DNA from: Hippasteria phrygiana
Taxonomy: Eukaryota > Echinodermata > Asteroidea > Valvatida > Goniasteridae
DNA length: 64,000 nucleotides
NCBI GenBank assembly: GCA_037893225.1
Contig: JAZGUH010000103.1
Span: forward strand, 682,001 to 746,000
Reading direction: 5' to 3'
The notes beneath the pieces were generated by a model. That model was given only the letters and a program-made list of their open reading frames with translations. It did not search any database and was not told the DNA's origin. The translations under genes were made by a program, and so were the position numbers. Of this stretch, positions 23,999 to 33,879 are shown piece after piece (position 1 is the first letter of the stretch; each line of letters opens with the position of its first letter).

Positions 23999-24677
23999 AA
24001 AAAAAAAAAAAAAAAAAAAACCAAGCCGGCATACATGTTGGTACAGGTGATTTAACAAAACTGGCAAAAACTCATCTTTTATGAAAAGGTAATTAGAAAA
24101 ATTGAGACATGTTTTATTCATTCATTTCATTCGCATTGGCTGGTTGGAATCCTGGATTGAAGGGTGCGCCTGCAGGTGAGTTGTCATTGTCGGGAGCGTC
24201 CGTATCAAGGACAAACCTGAGAAACTCCAAGTTATTCAACCTTTAGGAGCGCCAAGCCGTTATTTTGTATAGCCATGTATCATGCTGACGTATATGTATC
24301 CACAGGGTGCATGTGGGGTTTGTGTGGTAATGTTTGTTTGTCTCGGATTTTGCGCGTTCCATGTGGAACTGTGGTTGATGTGGTTGGACGATGATTCGCA
24401 GGCTGCGTTGACACGATTCAGGTGCGCTTCGACCGCGATAGGTCGAATCTTTCCGCGCACATGCTGCATCTTGGTTACAAGGTGGTGCAATTTGTTAGCA
24501 GGGCGCGTTCGCAGTGAGCTGATGGCCCTGTTTGCGCATGCTTCAAGTACATATCCCGCATTACCGGATGAGGTAAGGGTTAGGTAAGGGTGAGGTACGG
24601 GTGAGGTATGGGTGGTATTTAGGGGGTCTAACAGCCAGGGAAAGGGAGTGGCTAAGCTATCTTGGTTCGGAGCGAAG
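23999..24677. other. Unassigned; possible minus-strand terminal exon
   Basis: A 20-base A-run opens the region. On the minus strand a short frame ends FQPANANEMNE, with its stop inside GAATGAATAAAACATG, so an AATAAA signal overlaps the stop (about 24,121-24,250). Further upstream a 154-codon minus frame (24,260-24,724) is open. I recognise neither. Near 24,570-24,610 a GGTAAGGGT/GGTGAGGTA tandem microsatellite is present. Confidence 0.3.
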
Positions 24678-24745
24678 AATCTCTCGCCCATATCTAAACC
24701 TCGTAGACTCTGGAGCCCGAACAAAGCGGTGGTGCAAATAGAGTA

Positions 24746-25339
24746 CTATTTGCACTGCCGCGACGTAGAGGGCAGAAGAGACACTATCACAGTTCAGTCT
24801 GGTCGCGGCTACGATAAGCGGAAGGGAGAAGCGTGAATTATGTAATTCGTGCCTGCACACACATAGGCCAACACGCACATAAGTGTGTGGGCGCCGGCAA
24901 TCGCGGGGCTCCTATTGTCTCTTTTTTGTTTGTACTCTTAACTTTTTCGGGGGGCCTCCCGTTGGTTTTGTGCGCGGTTTTCATAAGTGGGCCTTGACAC
25001 AATCACGGACCCTATTGTCCTCTTTGTTTCCGGTCCGCGGTCTGAATAGCTATAAAAACGCACATGTATAAGTGTGTATGTATTGATTTGAGTTTTAGTG
25101 CCTTCTGTATCGTCTTTGTATATATGGAGGGTTTAAATAACACTATTAACTTGAAAAATAAGCAAGTTCGTGCTAGCGAAAGAGGATTCGGACCAGCTCA
25201 GGTGGTCGCCATTTTGTTTTGTTTTCCCACCCACCCATCCCAACGGTGTTGTTCGGGCTCCGGTTTCTGTGCTCAAATCTCACGCCCATATCTAAACCTA
25301 GTAGACTCTGGAGCCCGAACAAAGCGGTGGTGCAAATAG
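24746..25339. mobile_element. 594-bp element B, same termini as segment A
   Basis: It begins CTATTTGCACTGCCGC and ends GCGGTGGTGCAAATAG (TIR 14 of 16 bp). The first 60 bp and last 64 bp are almost identical to those of segment A, while the middle is unrelated. It is flanked by AGTA on both sides (24,742-24,745 and 25,340-25,343); equivalently the shared flank can be read as GAGTAC if the outermost base is excluded from the TIR. The left end directly follows the right end of A, giving the palindromic joint GTGCAAATAG-AGTA-CTATTTGCAC. No coding frame of note; a TATAAAA box lies at 25,051. It looks like a non-autonomous relative of whatever mobilised A. Confidence 0.7.
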
Positions 25340-25344
25340 AGTAC

Positions 25345-26600
25345 TAATTGTTCTGCAATCCCGCTTAAGTGCACATGCTATACAGTGGACTAGCCGAAAC
25401 CACCCCCCCCCCCCCCTCCACGCAACCTGGGCACGAAATGAAGGCGTTTTTCGATCTGATAGCGCACAATCTTGATTCTGTTGGAAAGAGGGACTCCTCA
25501 GCAACATCCATTCCAATTTCCAGCTCCAAGGACCCCAGTTCAGCCGAATGGTGGCCGAGATAAGCGAGTAGTTTCATTTTACTGTTTTTTTTCTTCTGCA
25601 ATCCCGATTAAGTGTACATGCTGTACAAAGGACTAGCCGAGACCCCCACCACGCAACTTAGGCCCAAAATGAAGGGCGTTTTTCGATCTGATGTTAAACG
25701 AAATTGCGCACAATCTTGATACTGATGGAAAGAGGGACTCATCAGCAACATCCAGAACAATCTTCAGCTCCTCAGACCCAAGTTCAGCCAAATGATGGCA
25801 GAGATAAGCGAGTAGGTTTCTCGAACGATTTTTTTCTGCATTCCCGCATGAGTGCACATGCTATACAATGGACTAGCCGAGACCCCCACCACGCAACTTA
25901 GGCCCAAAATGAGCGAATTTTTCCATCTGATGTTTAACCAAATTGCGCACAATCTTGATAATGTTGGAAAGAGGGACTCATCAGCAACATCCAGAACAAT
26001 CTCCAGCTCCTCAGACCCAAGTTCAGCCAAATGATGGCAGAGATAAGCGAGTAGCTTTCTCGAACGATTTTGTCTGCATTCCCGCATGAGTGCACATGCT
26101 ATACAATGGACTAGCCGAGACCCCCACCACGCAACTTAGGCCCAAAATGAGGGAATTTTTCGATCTGATGTTTAACTAAATTGCGCACAATCTTGAAACT
26201 GATGAAAAGAGGGACTCCTCAGCAACATCCAGACTAATTTCCAGCTCCACAGACCCCAGTTCAGCCGAATGATGGCCGAGATAAGCGAGTAGGTTTTTCT
26301 AACGTATTTTTCTGCATTCCGCATAAGTGCACATGCTATACAATGGACTAGAAGATAGAGACCCCCACCACGCAACTTAGGCCCAAAATGAGGGAATTTG
26401 TCGATCTGATGTTTAACCAAATTGCGCACAATCTTGATTTTGTTGGAAAGAGGGACTCCTCAGCAACATCCATTCCAATTTCCAGCTCCAAGGACCCCAG
26501 TTCAGCCGAATGGTGGCCGAGATATGCGAGTATTTTTTTTTCAAACTGATTTTTTCTGCATTCCCGCTTACGTGCACATGCTATACAGTGGACTAGCCGA

Positions 26601-26636
<36 letters not shown>

Positions 26637-29408
26637 ACGCAACCTGGGCACCAAATGAAGGCGTTTTTGGATCTGATGTTGAACGAAATAGCGCACAATC
26701 TTGATTCTGTTGGAAACAGGGACTCCTCAGCAACATCCATTCCAATTTCCAGCTCCAAGGACCCCAGTTCAGCCGAATGGTGGCCGAGATAAGCGAGTAG
26801 TTTCATTTTACTGTTTTTTTTCTTCTGCAATCCCGATTAAGTGTACATGCTGTACAAAGGACTAGCCGAGACCCCCACCACGCAACTTAGGCCCAAAATG
26901 AAGGGCGTTTTTCGATCTGATGTTAAACGAAATTGCGCACAATCTTGATACTTTTGGAAAGAGGGACTCATCAGCAACATCCAGAACAATCTTCAGCTTC
27001 TCAGACCCAAGTTCAGCCAAATGATGACAGAGATAAGCGAGTAGGTTTTTCGAACGTTTTTTTCTGCATTTCCGCATGAGTGTACATGCTATACAATGGA
27101 CTAGCCGAGACCCCCACCACGCAACTTAGGCCCAAAATGAAGGCGTTTTTCGATCTGATGTTAAACGAAATTGCGCACAATCTTGATAATGTTGGAAAAA
27201 GGGACTCCTCAGCAACATCCAGACCAATTTCCAGCTCCACAGACCCCAGTTCAGCAGAATGATGGCCGAGATAAGCGAGTATTTTTTTTTAAACTGATTT
27301 TTTCTGCATTATCGATTAAGTGTACATGCTATGCAATGGACTGGCCGAGACCCCCACAATGCAACGTGGGCCCCAAATGAGGGCGTTTTTCGATCTGATG
27401 TTGTACGAAATTACGCACAATCTTGATACTAATGGAAGGAGGGACTCATCAGCAACATCCAAACCAATCTCCAGCTCCTCAGGCCCAAGTTCAGCCAAAT
27501 GATGGCCGAGACAAGCGAGTAGGTTTTTCGAACGAATTTGTTTGCATTCCTGCATAAGTGCACATGCTATACAATGGACTAGCCGAGACCCCCACCACGC
27601 AACTTGGGTTCCAAATGAGGGCGTTTTTCGGTCTGACGTTGAACGAAATCACGCACAATCTTGATACTTATGGAAAGAGGGACTCCTCAGCAACATCCAG
27701 ACCAATTTTCAGCTCCTCAGACCCAAGTTCAGCCAAAAGATGGCCGAGACAAGCGAGTAGGTTTTTCGAACGAATTTATCTGCATTCCTGCATAAGTGCA
27801 CATGATTATACAATGGACTAGCCGAGACCCATACTTCGCAACTTAGGCCCAAAATTAGGAAATGTTTCTATCTGATGTTTAACGAAATTGCGCACAATCT
27901 TGATACTGTTGGAAAGAGGGACTGCTCAGCAACATCCAGACCAATTTCAAGCTCCACAGACCCCAGTTCAGCCGAATGATGGCCTAGATAAGAGAGTAGT
28001 TTTTTTCGAACTGATTTTGTCTGCATTCCCGGTTAAGTGTACATGCTATACAATGGACTAGCCGAGACCCCCACCACGCAACTCAGGCCCCAAATGAGGG
28101 CGTTTTTTGATCTGATGTTGAACGAAATTACGCACAATCTTGATACTGTTGGAAAGAGGGACTCATCAGCAACATCCAGACCAATCTCCAGCTCCTGAGG
28201 CCCAAGTTCAGCCAAATAATGGCCGAGACAAGCGAGTAGGTTTTTCGAAAGAATTTTTCTGCATTCCAGCATAAGTGCACATGCTATACAATGGACTAGC
28301 CGAGACCCCCACCACGCAACTTAGGCCCAAAATAAGGTAATTTTTCAAGCTGATGTTTAACTAAATTGCGCACAATCTTGACACTGATGGTAAGAGGGAC
28401 TCCTCAGCAACATCTAGATCAATTTCCAGCTCCACAGACCCAGTTCAGCCGAATGATGGCCGAGATAAGCGAGTATATTTTTCGAACGTATTTTTCTGCA
28501 TTCCCGCATAAGTGCACATGCTATACAATGGACTAGACGAGACCCCCACCACGCAACTTAGGCCCAAAATGAAGGCGTTTTTCGATCTGATGTTAAACGA
28601 AATTGTGCACAATCTTGATAATGTTGGAAAAAGAGACTCCTCAGCAACATCCAGACCAATTTTCAGCTCCACGGACCCCAGTTCAGCAGAATGATGGCCG
28701 AGATAAGCGAGTATTTTTTTCGAACTGATTTTTTCTGCATTCCCGATTAAGTGTACATGCTATGCAATGGACTGGCCGAGACCCCCACCACGCAACTTGG
28801 GTTCCAAATGAGGGCGTTTTTCGGTCTGATGTTGAACGAAATCACGCACAATCTTGATACTTATGGAAAGAGGGACTCATCAGCAACATCCAGACCAATT
28901 TCCAGCTCCGCAGGCCCAAGTTCAGCCAAATGATGGCCGAGACAAGCGAGTAGGTTTTTCGAACGAATTTGTCTGCCTTCCCGCATAAGTGCACATGCTA
29001 TACAATGGTTTAGCCGAGACCCCCACCACGCAACTTAGGCCCAAAATGAGGGAATTTTTCGATCTGATGTTTAACCAAATTGCGCACAATCTTGATACTG
29101 ATGGAAAGAGGGACTTCTCAGCAACATCCAGACCAATTTCCTGCTCCGTAGGCCCAAGTTAAGCCAAATGATGGAGGAGACAAGCGAGTAGGTTTTTCGA
29201 ACGAATTTTTCTGCATTCCCGCATAAGTGCACATGTTATACAATGGACGAGCCGAGACCCCCACCACGCAACTTGGGCCCCAAATGAGGGCGTTTTTCGA
29301 TCTGACATTGAACAAAATTGCGCACAATCTTGATACTGATGGAAAGAGGGACTCATCAGCAACATCCAGACCAATTTCCAGCTCCACAGACCCCAGTTCA
29401 GCCGAATG
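25345..29408. repeat. 238-bp satellite array, second block
   Basis: About 17 monomers of the same satellite in the same orientation as the first block, starting in mid-monomer right after element B. Many belong to a variant with CGCAACTTAGGCCCAAAATG and GAGGGAATTTTTCGATCTGA rather than CTTGGGCCCC and CGTTTTTCGG. Two monomers hold C-runs of 14 (25,403-25,416) and 31 (26,603-26,633). It ends in mid-monomer at TCAGCCGAATG, where the EnSpm-like element begins. Confidence 0.95.
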
Positions 29409-29760
29409 CCCAGTAAACACAACATAAACGGCCCGATTATGGGCCAATTCCGGCTGCAGTAACGTCCCAATGTTGGCTGCCAATAACGGCCCAGTACAAT
29501 TTTGCACATTGGCGCATTATCGGCCCAATGCTGGCTGCCGGAACCGGGCCATTAACGGCCCTGTAATGGGCCGTTTTCATCAGCCAGCATATGGCCCGGT
29601 AGCCGGCATTGGCCCAGTATTGGCCTTTAATGGTCCATTAGCGGCTTATTACCGGCTCCGTTCCGTACCCCCTACCCACCCACCCCCCCCCCCCCCGTAC
29701 CCGTACCCGTACCCGTCTCTCCCCCCCCCCCCCCCCCCCCCCCCCTTCGTAACGGTACAG
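29409..29760. repeat. Left subterminal region and C-rich tract
   Basis: After the terminus, half-palindromic GGCC motifs recur: GGCCCGATTATGGGCC, GGCTGCAG, GGCTGCC, AACGGCCC, TGGGCCG and TGGCCCGGTAGCCGGC. They resemble the right end (41,560-41,783) in inverted order. From about 29,670 two long C-runs surround repeated CCGTAC units. Confidence 0.65.
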
Positions 29761-30800
29761 GCGTCCTCGACATACTGAACAATTATTTTGTTCTGAACGG
29801 GATCTAATCAGACGACAAATGGAAGATACACCGGCCTTTGGCGGCCATCTCCCATTTCTTTCCTGATACAACCCTATTAGAATAATTGGGCACTGTACAT
29901 CAAGTTATTGTGCCTGTGTCATTTGCAATTAATAACAACCTAGTCATTTACATTTTAGGAGAAAGCACAGATGTAGTTTGTTAAATTTACCTCAACAGTT
30001 TTTCGGTTTATTCTATACGAACACCACAATTAATGCAAATAAAGTTTAATAGAACCATTGCCTACCATTTTTCCGCGAACTGATATTATTAATCTTTGAA
30101 AGATTGTTGTTAAGTTACAGTTGTTAATGTTCTTTGTCAACAGGGTGTACTTCGGGACATACACTAAAGCTCTAAATGATTTACCGGTCAAATCTAGTTG
30201 TCACATGCAATCACTTTAAATTGAGTCAAAAGAAGGGGGGGAATGTAGTGTCTTTAATACATGCACATAACATGATAATTAGTTGATTCCTGACAAATGC
30301 ATATGTACTATACATGTAATGGGGATTTCATATGCATATAGGTAAAGTTCAGTTTTGCAGTGTTTAATATTTACAGGAACATTTGAAACCAAAATTAAAC
30401 TTCAAATTAAATGTACAGGCAATTTTACTGACAATGGGGCAGCAATTTTCCTATTAAGGTATTATGAAGTACACCACCAAGAATGAATTCTTGAATTCCC
30501 TCCTGGTGAATGGATTTGATACATGTAGTATAGGAAAAGATTCTTGGAAAAATGGCAAGTGTGTCTACTTGTGTAAATGTAAATACATGTGAACATAATC
30601 TAGTCTCAGTGGCACTATTGAGAAACCAAAACAAGTGGCAAGAAAATCAATGGATTAGTTGTAAAAATAATTCTAACAATAATGTTCCCAATCATGGTAT
30701 TATTAAACATGCCACCAGGAATGAATTCAAGAATTCACTACTAGTGGTGTGTTGAAAATGGATGAAACGCCTAAAGATGCATTATTTTTCTATACTAATA
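29761..30800. other. Unassigned AT-rich part of the EnSpm element
   Basis: I see no gene. Two copies of a roughly 40-bp sequence built around the near-palindrome GAATTCTTGAATTC / GAATTCAAGAATTC occur at about 30,461-30,508 and 30,695-30,750. They may be the ends of a small foldback element. Confidence 0.4.
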
Positions 30801-31799
30801 CAGTGGAACGCCGCTATAACCAACATCGCGGAATCCACAGATTTTGTTCAGTATAAACGATCATTCGGTATACCGATTTTCAGCCACGGGTTACTTATTT
30901 AGGGACACATTGCCTTCAAATGTCATGAAATTTTGCTGTTTAGAAACGTTCCTTATCTTTGATAAGAGTTGTTCATGCAAAAAAACACGTATAATGTGTT
31001 GTAATTAGTGAGTAGTGATTACAAAAAAAAAATTGTGTGCTTACCCCTGACATCTGACCCGCGAAACATAGACTTATTTCCAGTCTTAAATACCACCGTC
31101 TAAATAATGCGCAAAATACGCTGTAAGAGTCTTTAGGCTGGCACCGCAGCCAGTGGCCTTGTGAACCTATCAGATGATCGCCAGGTACAATTCTCTGGCT
31201 CACGACACATATCGCCAGTGCATGCTGCGCGCCGTGCCACCACAGTACATCAAAATGGATCAACAGAACGTACTTCAACCAGATGCGACTGGAAATACGA
31301 CTGGTGAACATGGTCCGCCATTTTGTGGAGTCAAAAATTTGGTTCTACAAAATGGCGGACCGTTATTTGTCACGAAATTAAACAAAAACCACGCAATTTG
31401 AAGGGATAGTTATGTGAATCTTTATATTCTACTTTTCAAAAAGCTTCCCAACCATATCCATTTCAGTTTTATAGCCTAAATCGCAACATCCAAAGCAATG
31501 TGTCCCTTTAAGGATTACTTTAAACATGTGCCGGCTATTGAATCATGTAATTACATGTTCATACATTCTAAAGCAACAGTTGGCTTTTCATAATAGCCAC
31601 CTGTCACTCTTCAACATGAAGCTGCGGCCGTTTGGGAATTACAAACAGCCCAAATACCCTGTACATTTTTGTATCCGTTTTTTTTCCCCCCAACAACAAT
31701 GTTCGGTAAGTTTTGTACACAAAATTTGGGAGCCAAGGATGATGTTCGGTATAGCCGAATGTTCGGTATAGCGGTGTTTAGTATAGCGGAGTTCCACTG
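30801..31799. mobile_element. Pogo/Tigger-type non-autonomous element, 999 bp
   Basis: The left end is CAGTGGAACGCCGCTATAAC and the right end, reverse-complemented, is CAGTGGAACTCCGCTATACT. Both are flanked by TA (30,799-30,800 and 31,800-31,801). CAGTGGAAC termini followed by a C-TATA motif and a TA duplication are typical of pogo-like members of Tc1/mariner. Near the right end TTCGGTATAGC is repeated, a subterminal repeat. The interior has no transposase frame. It ends 32 bp beyond the stop codon of the DUF4806-type gene, probably within its 3' untranslated region. Confidence 0.85.
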
Positions 31800-32590
31800 T
31801 AATGTCTTTCTCCCAGATTCAATGTCCGACTTCAGGCAATCAAACAATTCCTGTGTAAAATGCCCATGTAGAATGGTCTAATCAGCTGTTTCTGCCACTG
31901 CCCTCTGCTCTCTCTCTGTTTACGACCTCCGTGTTTGTCACTGGCGCCCCTCAGCCACACCATTACCTCTCTCTGGACTTCCACTGAAGAGGTCTTTAGT
32001 GTTGGTATCTTTGTTACAGCTCCTGTAAAATGAAATGTAATGAATATCAAATCAAAGCAAATAGAATGGATCTTGAGAACTCGCAGGATTAGCCAATTTT
32101 ATTGATGTGGATTCCTGAAGATGGAATGCATTCCCAATCTGCTGATGTCCAACATTTATTTCATTTTTTATGAAGCACAATAAGACTTTGTGTTGCTTCC
32201 ACAAAACTGATGGGCTATGAGATTTAGGATAACTGTAAAAGGGATGCTGTTGAAGTCCTGTACAAGCTATAAAATCAGGGTCCGTTTGATCCTCCGAAGG
32301 TTCATTAATCCGAAGGGTCGGTAGTCCAAAGGTTTGAATGTCCGAAATGACAATAGGGTCCGATAGTCTGAAATGATAATAGGGTTCGATAGTCCGTTTA
32401 TATTGTCCATTCATACTATACACATTAATGTTGATTCGGACTATCGAACCTCACTGTCAATTCAGAATATCAAACCTTCTTGTTGATTCGGACAATCGAG
32501 CTGTAACATCTATTCAGACTATCGAGCCTTCGGACCTTATTCAATTTTCAGGAAAAGCAAACCTTCGGACTTAAAGAAACCTTCAGACTA

Positions 32591-33879
32591 AAGCCCCGGT
32601 CCCACTAGGACCTGCGATTTCCTGCAACCAGTTCAGTCGTGCGACAAGGCCAGTCGTGCGACAAGGCCAGTCGTGCGACAAGGCCAGTCGTGCGAAAAGG
32701 CCAGTCGTGCGACAAGGCCAGTCGTGCGAAAAGGCCAGTCGTGCGAAAAGGCCAGTCGTGCGAAAAGGCCAGTCGTGCGAAAAGGCCAGTCGTGCGAAAA
32801 GGCCAGTCGTGCGAAAAGGCCAGTCGTGCGAAAAGGCCAGTCGTGCGAAAAGGCCAGTCGTGCGAAAAGGCCAGTCGTGCGAAAAGGCCAGTCGTGCGAC
32901 AAGGCCAGTCGTGCGACAAGGCCAGTCGTGCGACAAGGCCAGTCGTGCGACAAGGCCAGTCGTGCGACAAGGCCAGTCGTGCGACAAGGCCAGTCGTGCG
33001 ACAAGGCCAGTCGTGCGAAAAGGCCAGTCGTGCGAAAAGGCCAGTCGTGCGACAAGGCCAGTCGTGCGAAAAGGCCAGTCGTGCGAAAAGGCCAGTCGTG
33101 CGAAAAGGCCAGTCGTGCGAAAAGGCCAGTCGTGCGAAAAGGCCAGTCGTGCGAAAAGGCCAGTCGTGCGAAAAGGCCAGTCGTGCGAAAAGGCCAGTCG
33201 TGCGAAAAGGCCAGTCGTGCGAAAAGGCCAGTCGTGCGAAAAGGCCAGTCGTGCGAAAAGGCCAGTCGTGCGAAAAGGCCAGTCGTGCGAAAAGGCCAGT
33301 CGTGCGAAAAGGCCAGTCGTGCGAAAAGGCCAGTCGTGGGTAGTCGTGGATATTTCCTGCCATTTGAGCCTAGCAGTCACATTGTAAGACCAGTCGTGCG
33401 ACCTGTAGAAGACTTGTTGCCGACTGATAGCACCACTAATCGCACGACTGTCGCACGACTACCCAAGAATACGTACGAGTGGTAAAGTCATGTTGCACGA
33501 CTGGCTACGACCAATGTAACGACTATTCGTACGACTTGTCGTGGAGTCTTGCTTAGTCGTGCAATCAGGTCTACTCACACGACAAGTTGTGGAAAGTCGT
33601 GCGACTGTCGTACAACAGGAGAATCCTACGATCAGCCACGACAATAAAGGACCACTCAAGACTTGTCCCACGACAATCGCACGAGCGTCGCACGAATGAT
33701 ATCGAAGACTAGGCTGCGACAAGATGCGACGACTACTTGAGTCGCAGCCAGAATTTCGAACAAGCTCAAAAACCTCTCTGCGACTGATTTCAAGACTTGT
33801 GGCACGACTTTCCTAAGTTTGCCTACGTTTTCCAGTTGCAAACTGTCGTAAGTTGTATCTCTTAGTAGGACTGGGGCTT
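32591..33879. mobile_element. Inner MITE carrying a 17-bp minisatellite
   Basis: The left end is AAGCCCCGGTCCCACTAGGA and the right end, reverse-complemented, is AAGCCCCAGTCCTACTAAGA, matching at 16 of 20 positions. It is flanked by TA at 32,589-32,590 and 33,880-33,881. The interior is built from GTCGTGCGAC-like motifs: a 41-copy array on the left and scattered copies in both orientations from 33,360 to 33,850. It lacks a transposase and is non-autonomous. Confidence 0.8.
32634..33338. repeat. 17-bp minisatellite, 41 copies
   Basis: The unit is CAGTCGTGCGAAAAGGC, with a second type having GCGACAAGGC. 32,634 to 33,330 is exactly 41 x 17 bp with no indels, followed by a partial unit. The C-type occurs in blocks at the left end and around 32,895-33,015, with a few single copies; A-type units fill the rest. 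All six frames are open for 140-270 codons because 3 units make 51 bp without a stop; I regard these frames as an artefact. Confidence 0.95.

Larger units (their letters stand above)
10730..24741. mobile_element. 14-kb insertion (segment A) with TIR-like ends
   Basis: This segment splits a satellite monomer. Its left end starts CTATTTGCACTGCCGC and its right end finishes GCGGTGGTGCAAATAG. These are inverted copies of each other over 16 bp with two mismatches. The first 60 bp (10,730-10,789) and last 64 bp (24,678-24,741) are repeated almost exactly at the two ends of the neighbouring element B. The left flank is AGAAC and the right flank AGTAC, so any target duplication is imperfect. The interior carries a Harbinger element and several repeats, and I cannot identify a transposase belonging to these termini. 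It may be one large transposon, or two partial copies bracketing other DNA. Confidence 0.55.

Noticed and set aside
10730..25339. LTR retrotransposon with element B as one LTR
   Set aside because: The shared ends of A and B are short (60 and 64 bp) and inverted at the outermost 16 bp; B has no second full copy, the ends are not TG...CA, and there is no gag or pol.
31174..31401. 75-codon plus frame with GEHGPPFCGVKN
   Set aside because: It lies inside the pogo-type non-autonomous element and has no recognisable domain or transposase motif.
32583..33485. Frames of 140-270 codons on both strands (VVRKGQSCEKASRAKRP-type and FARLAFSHDWPFRTTGL-type repeats)
   Set aside because: They are translations of a 17-bp unit free of stops in every frame; three units make 51 bp, so all six frames stay open.
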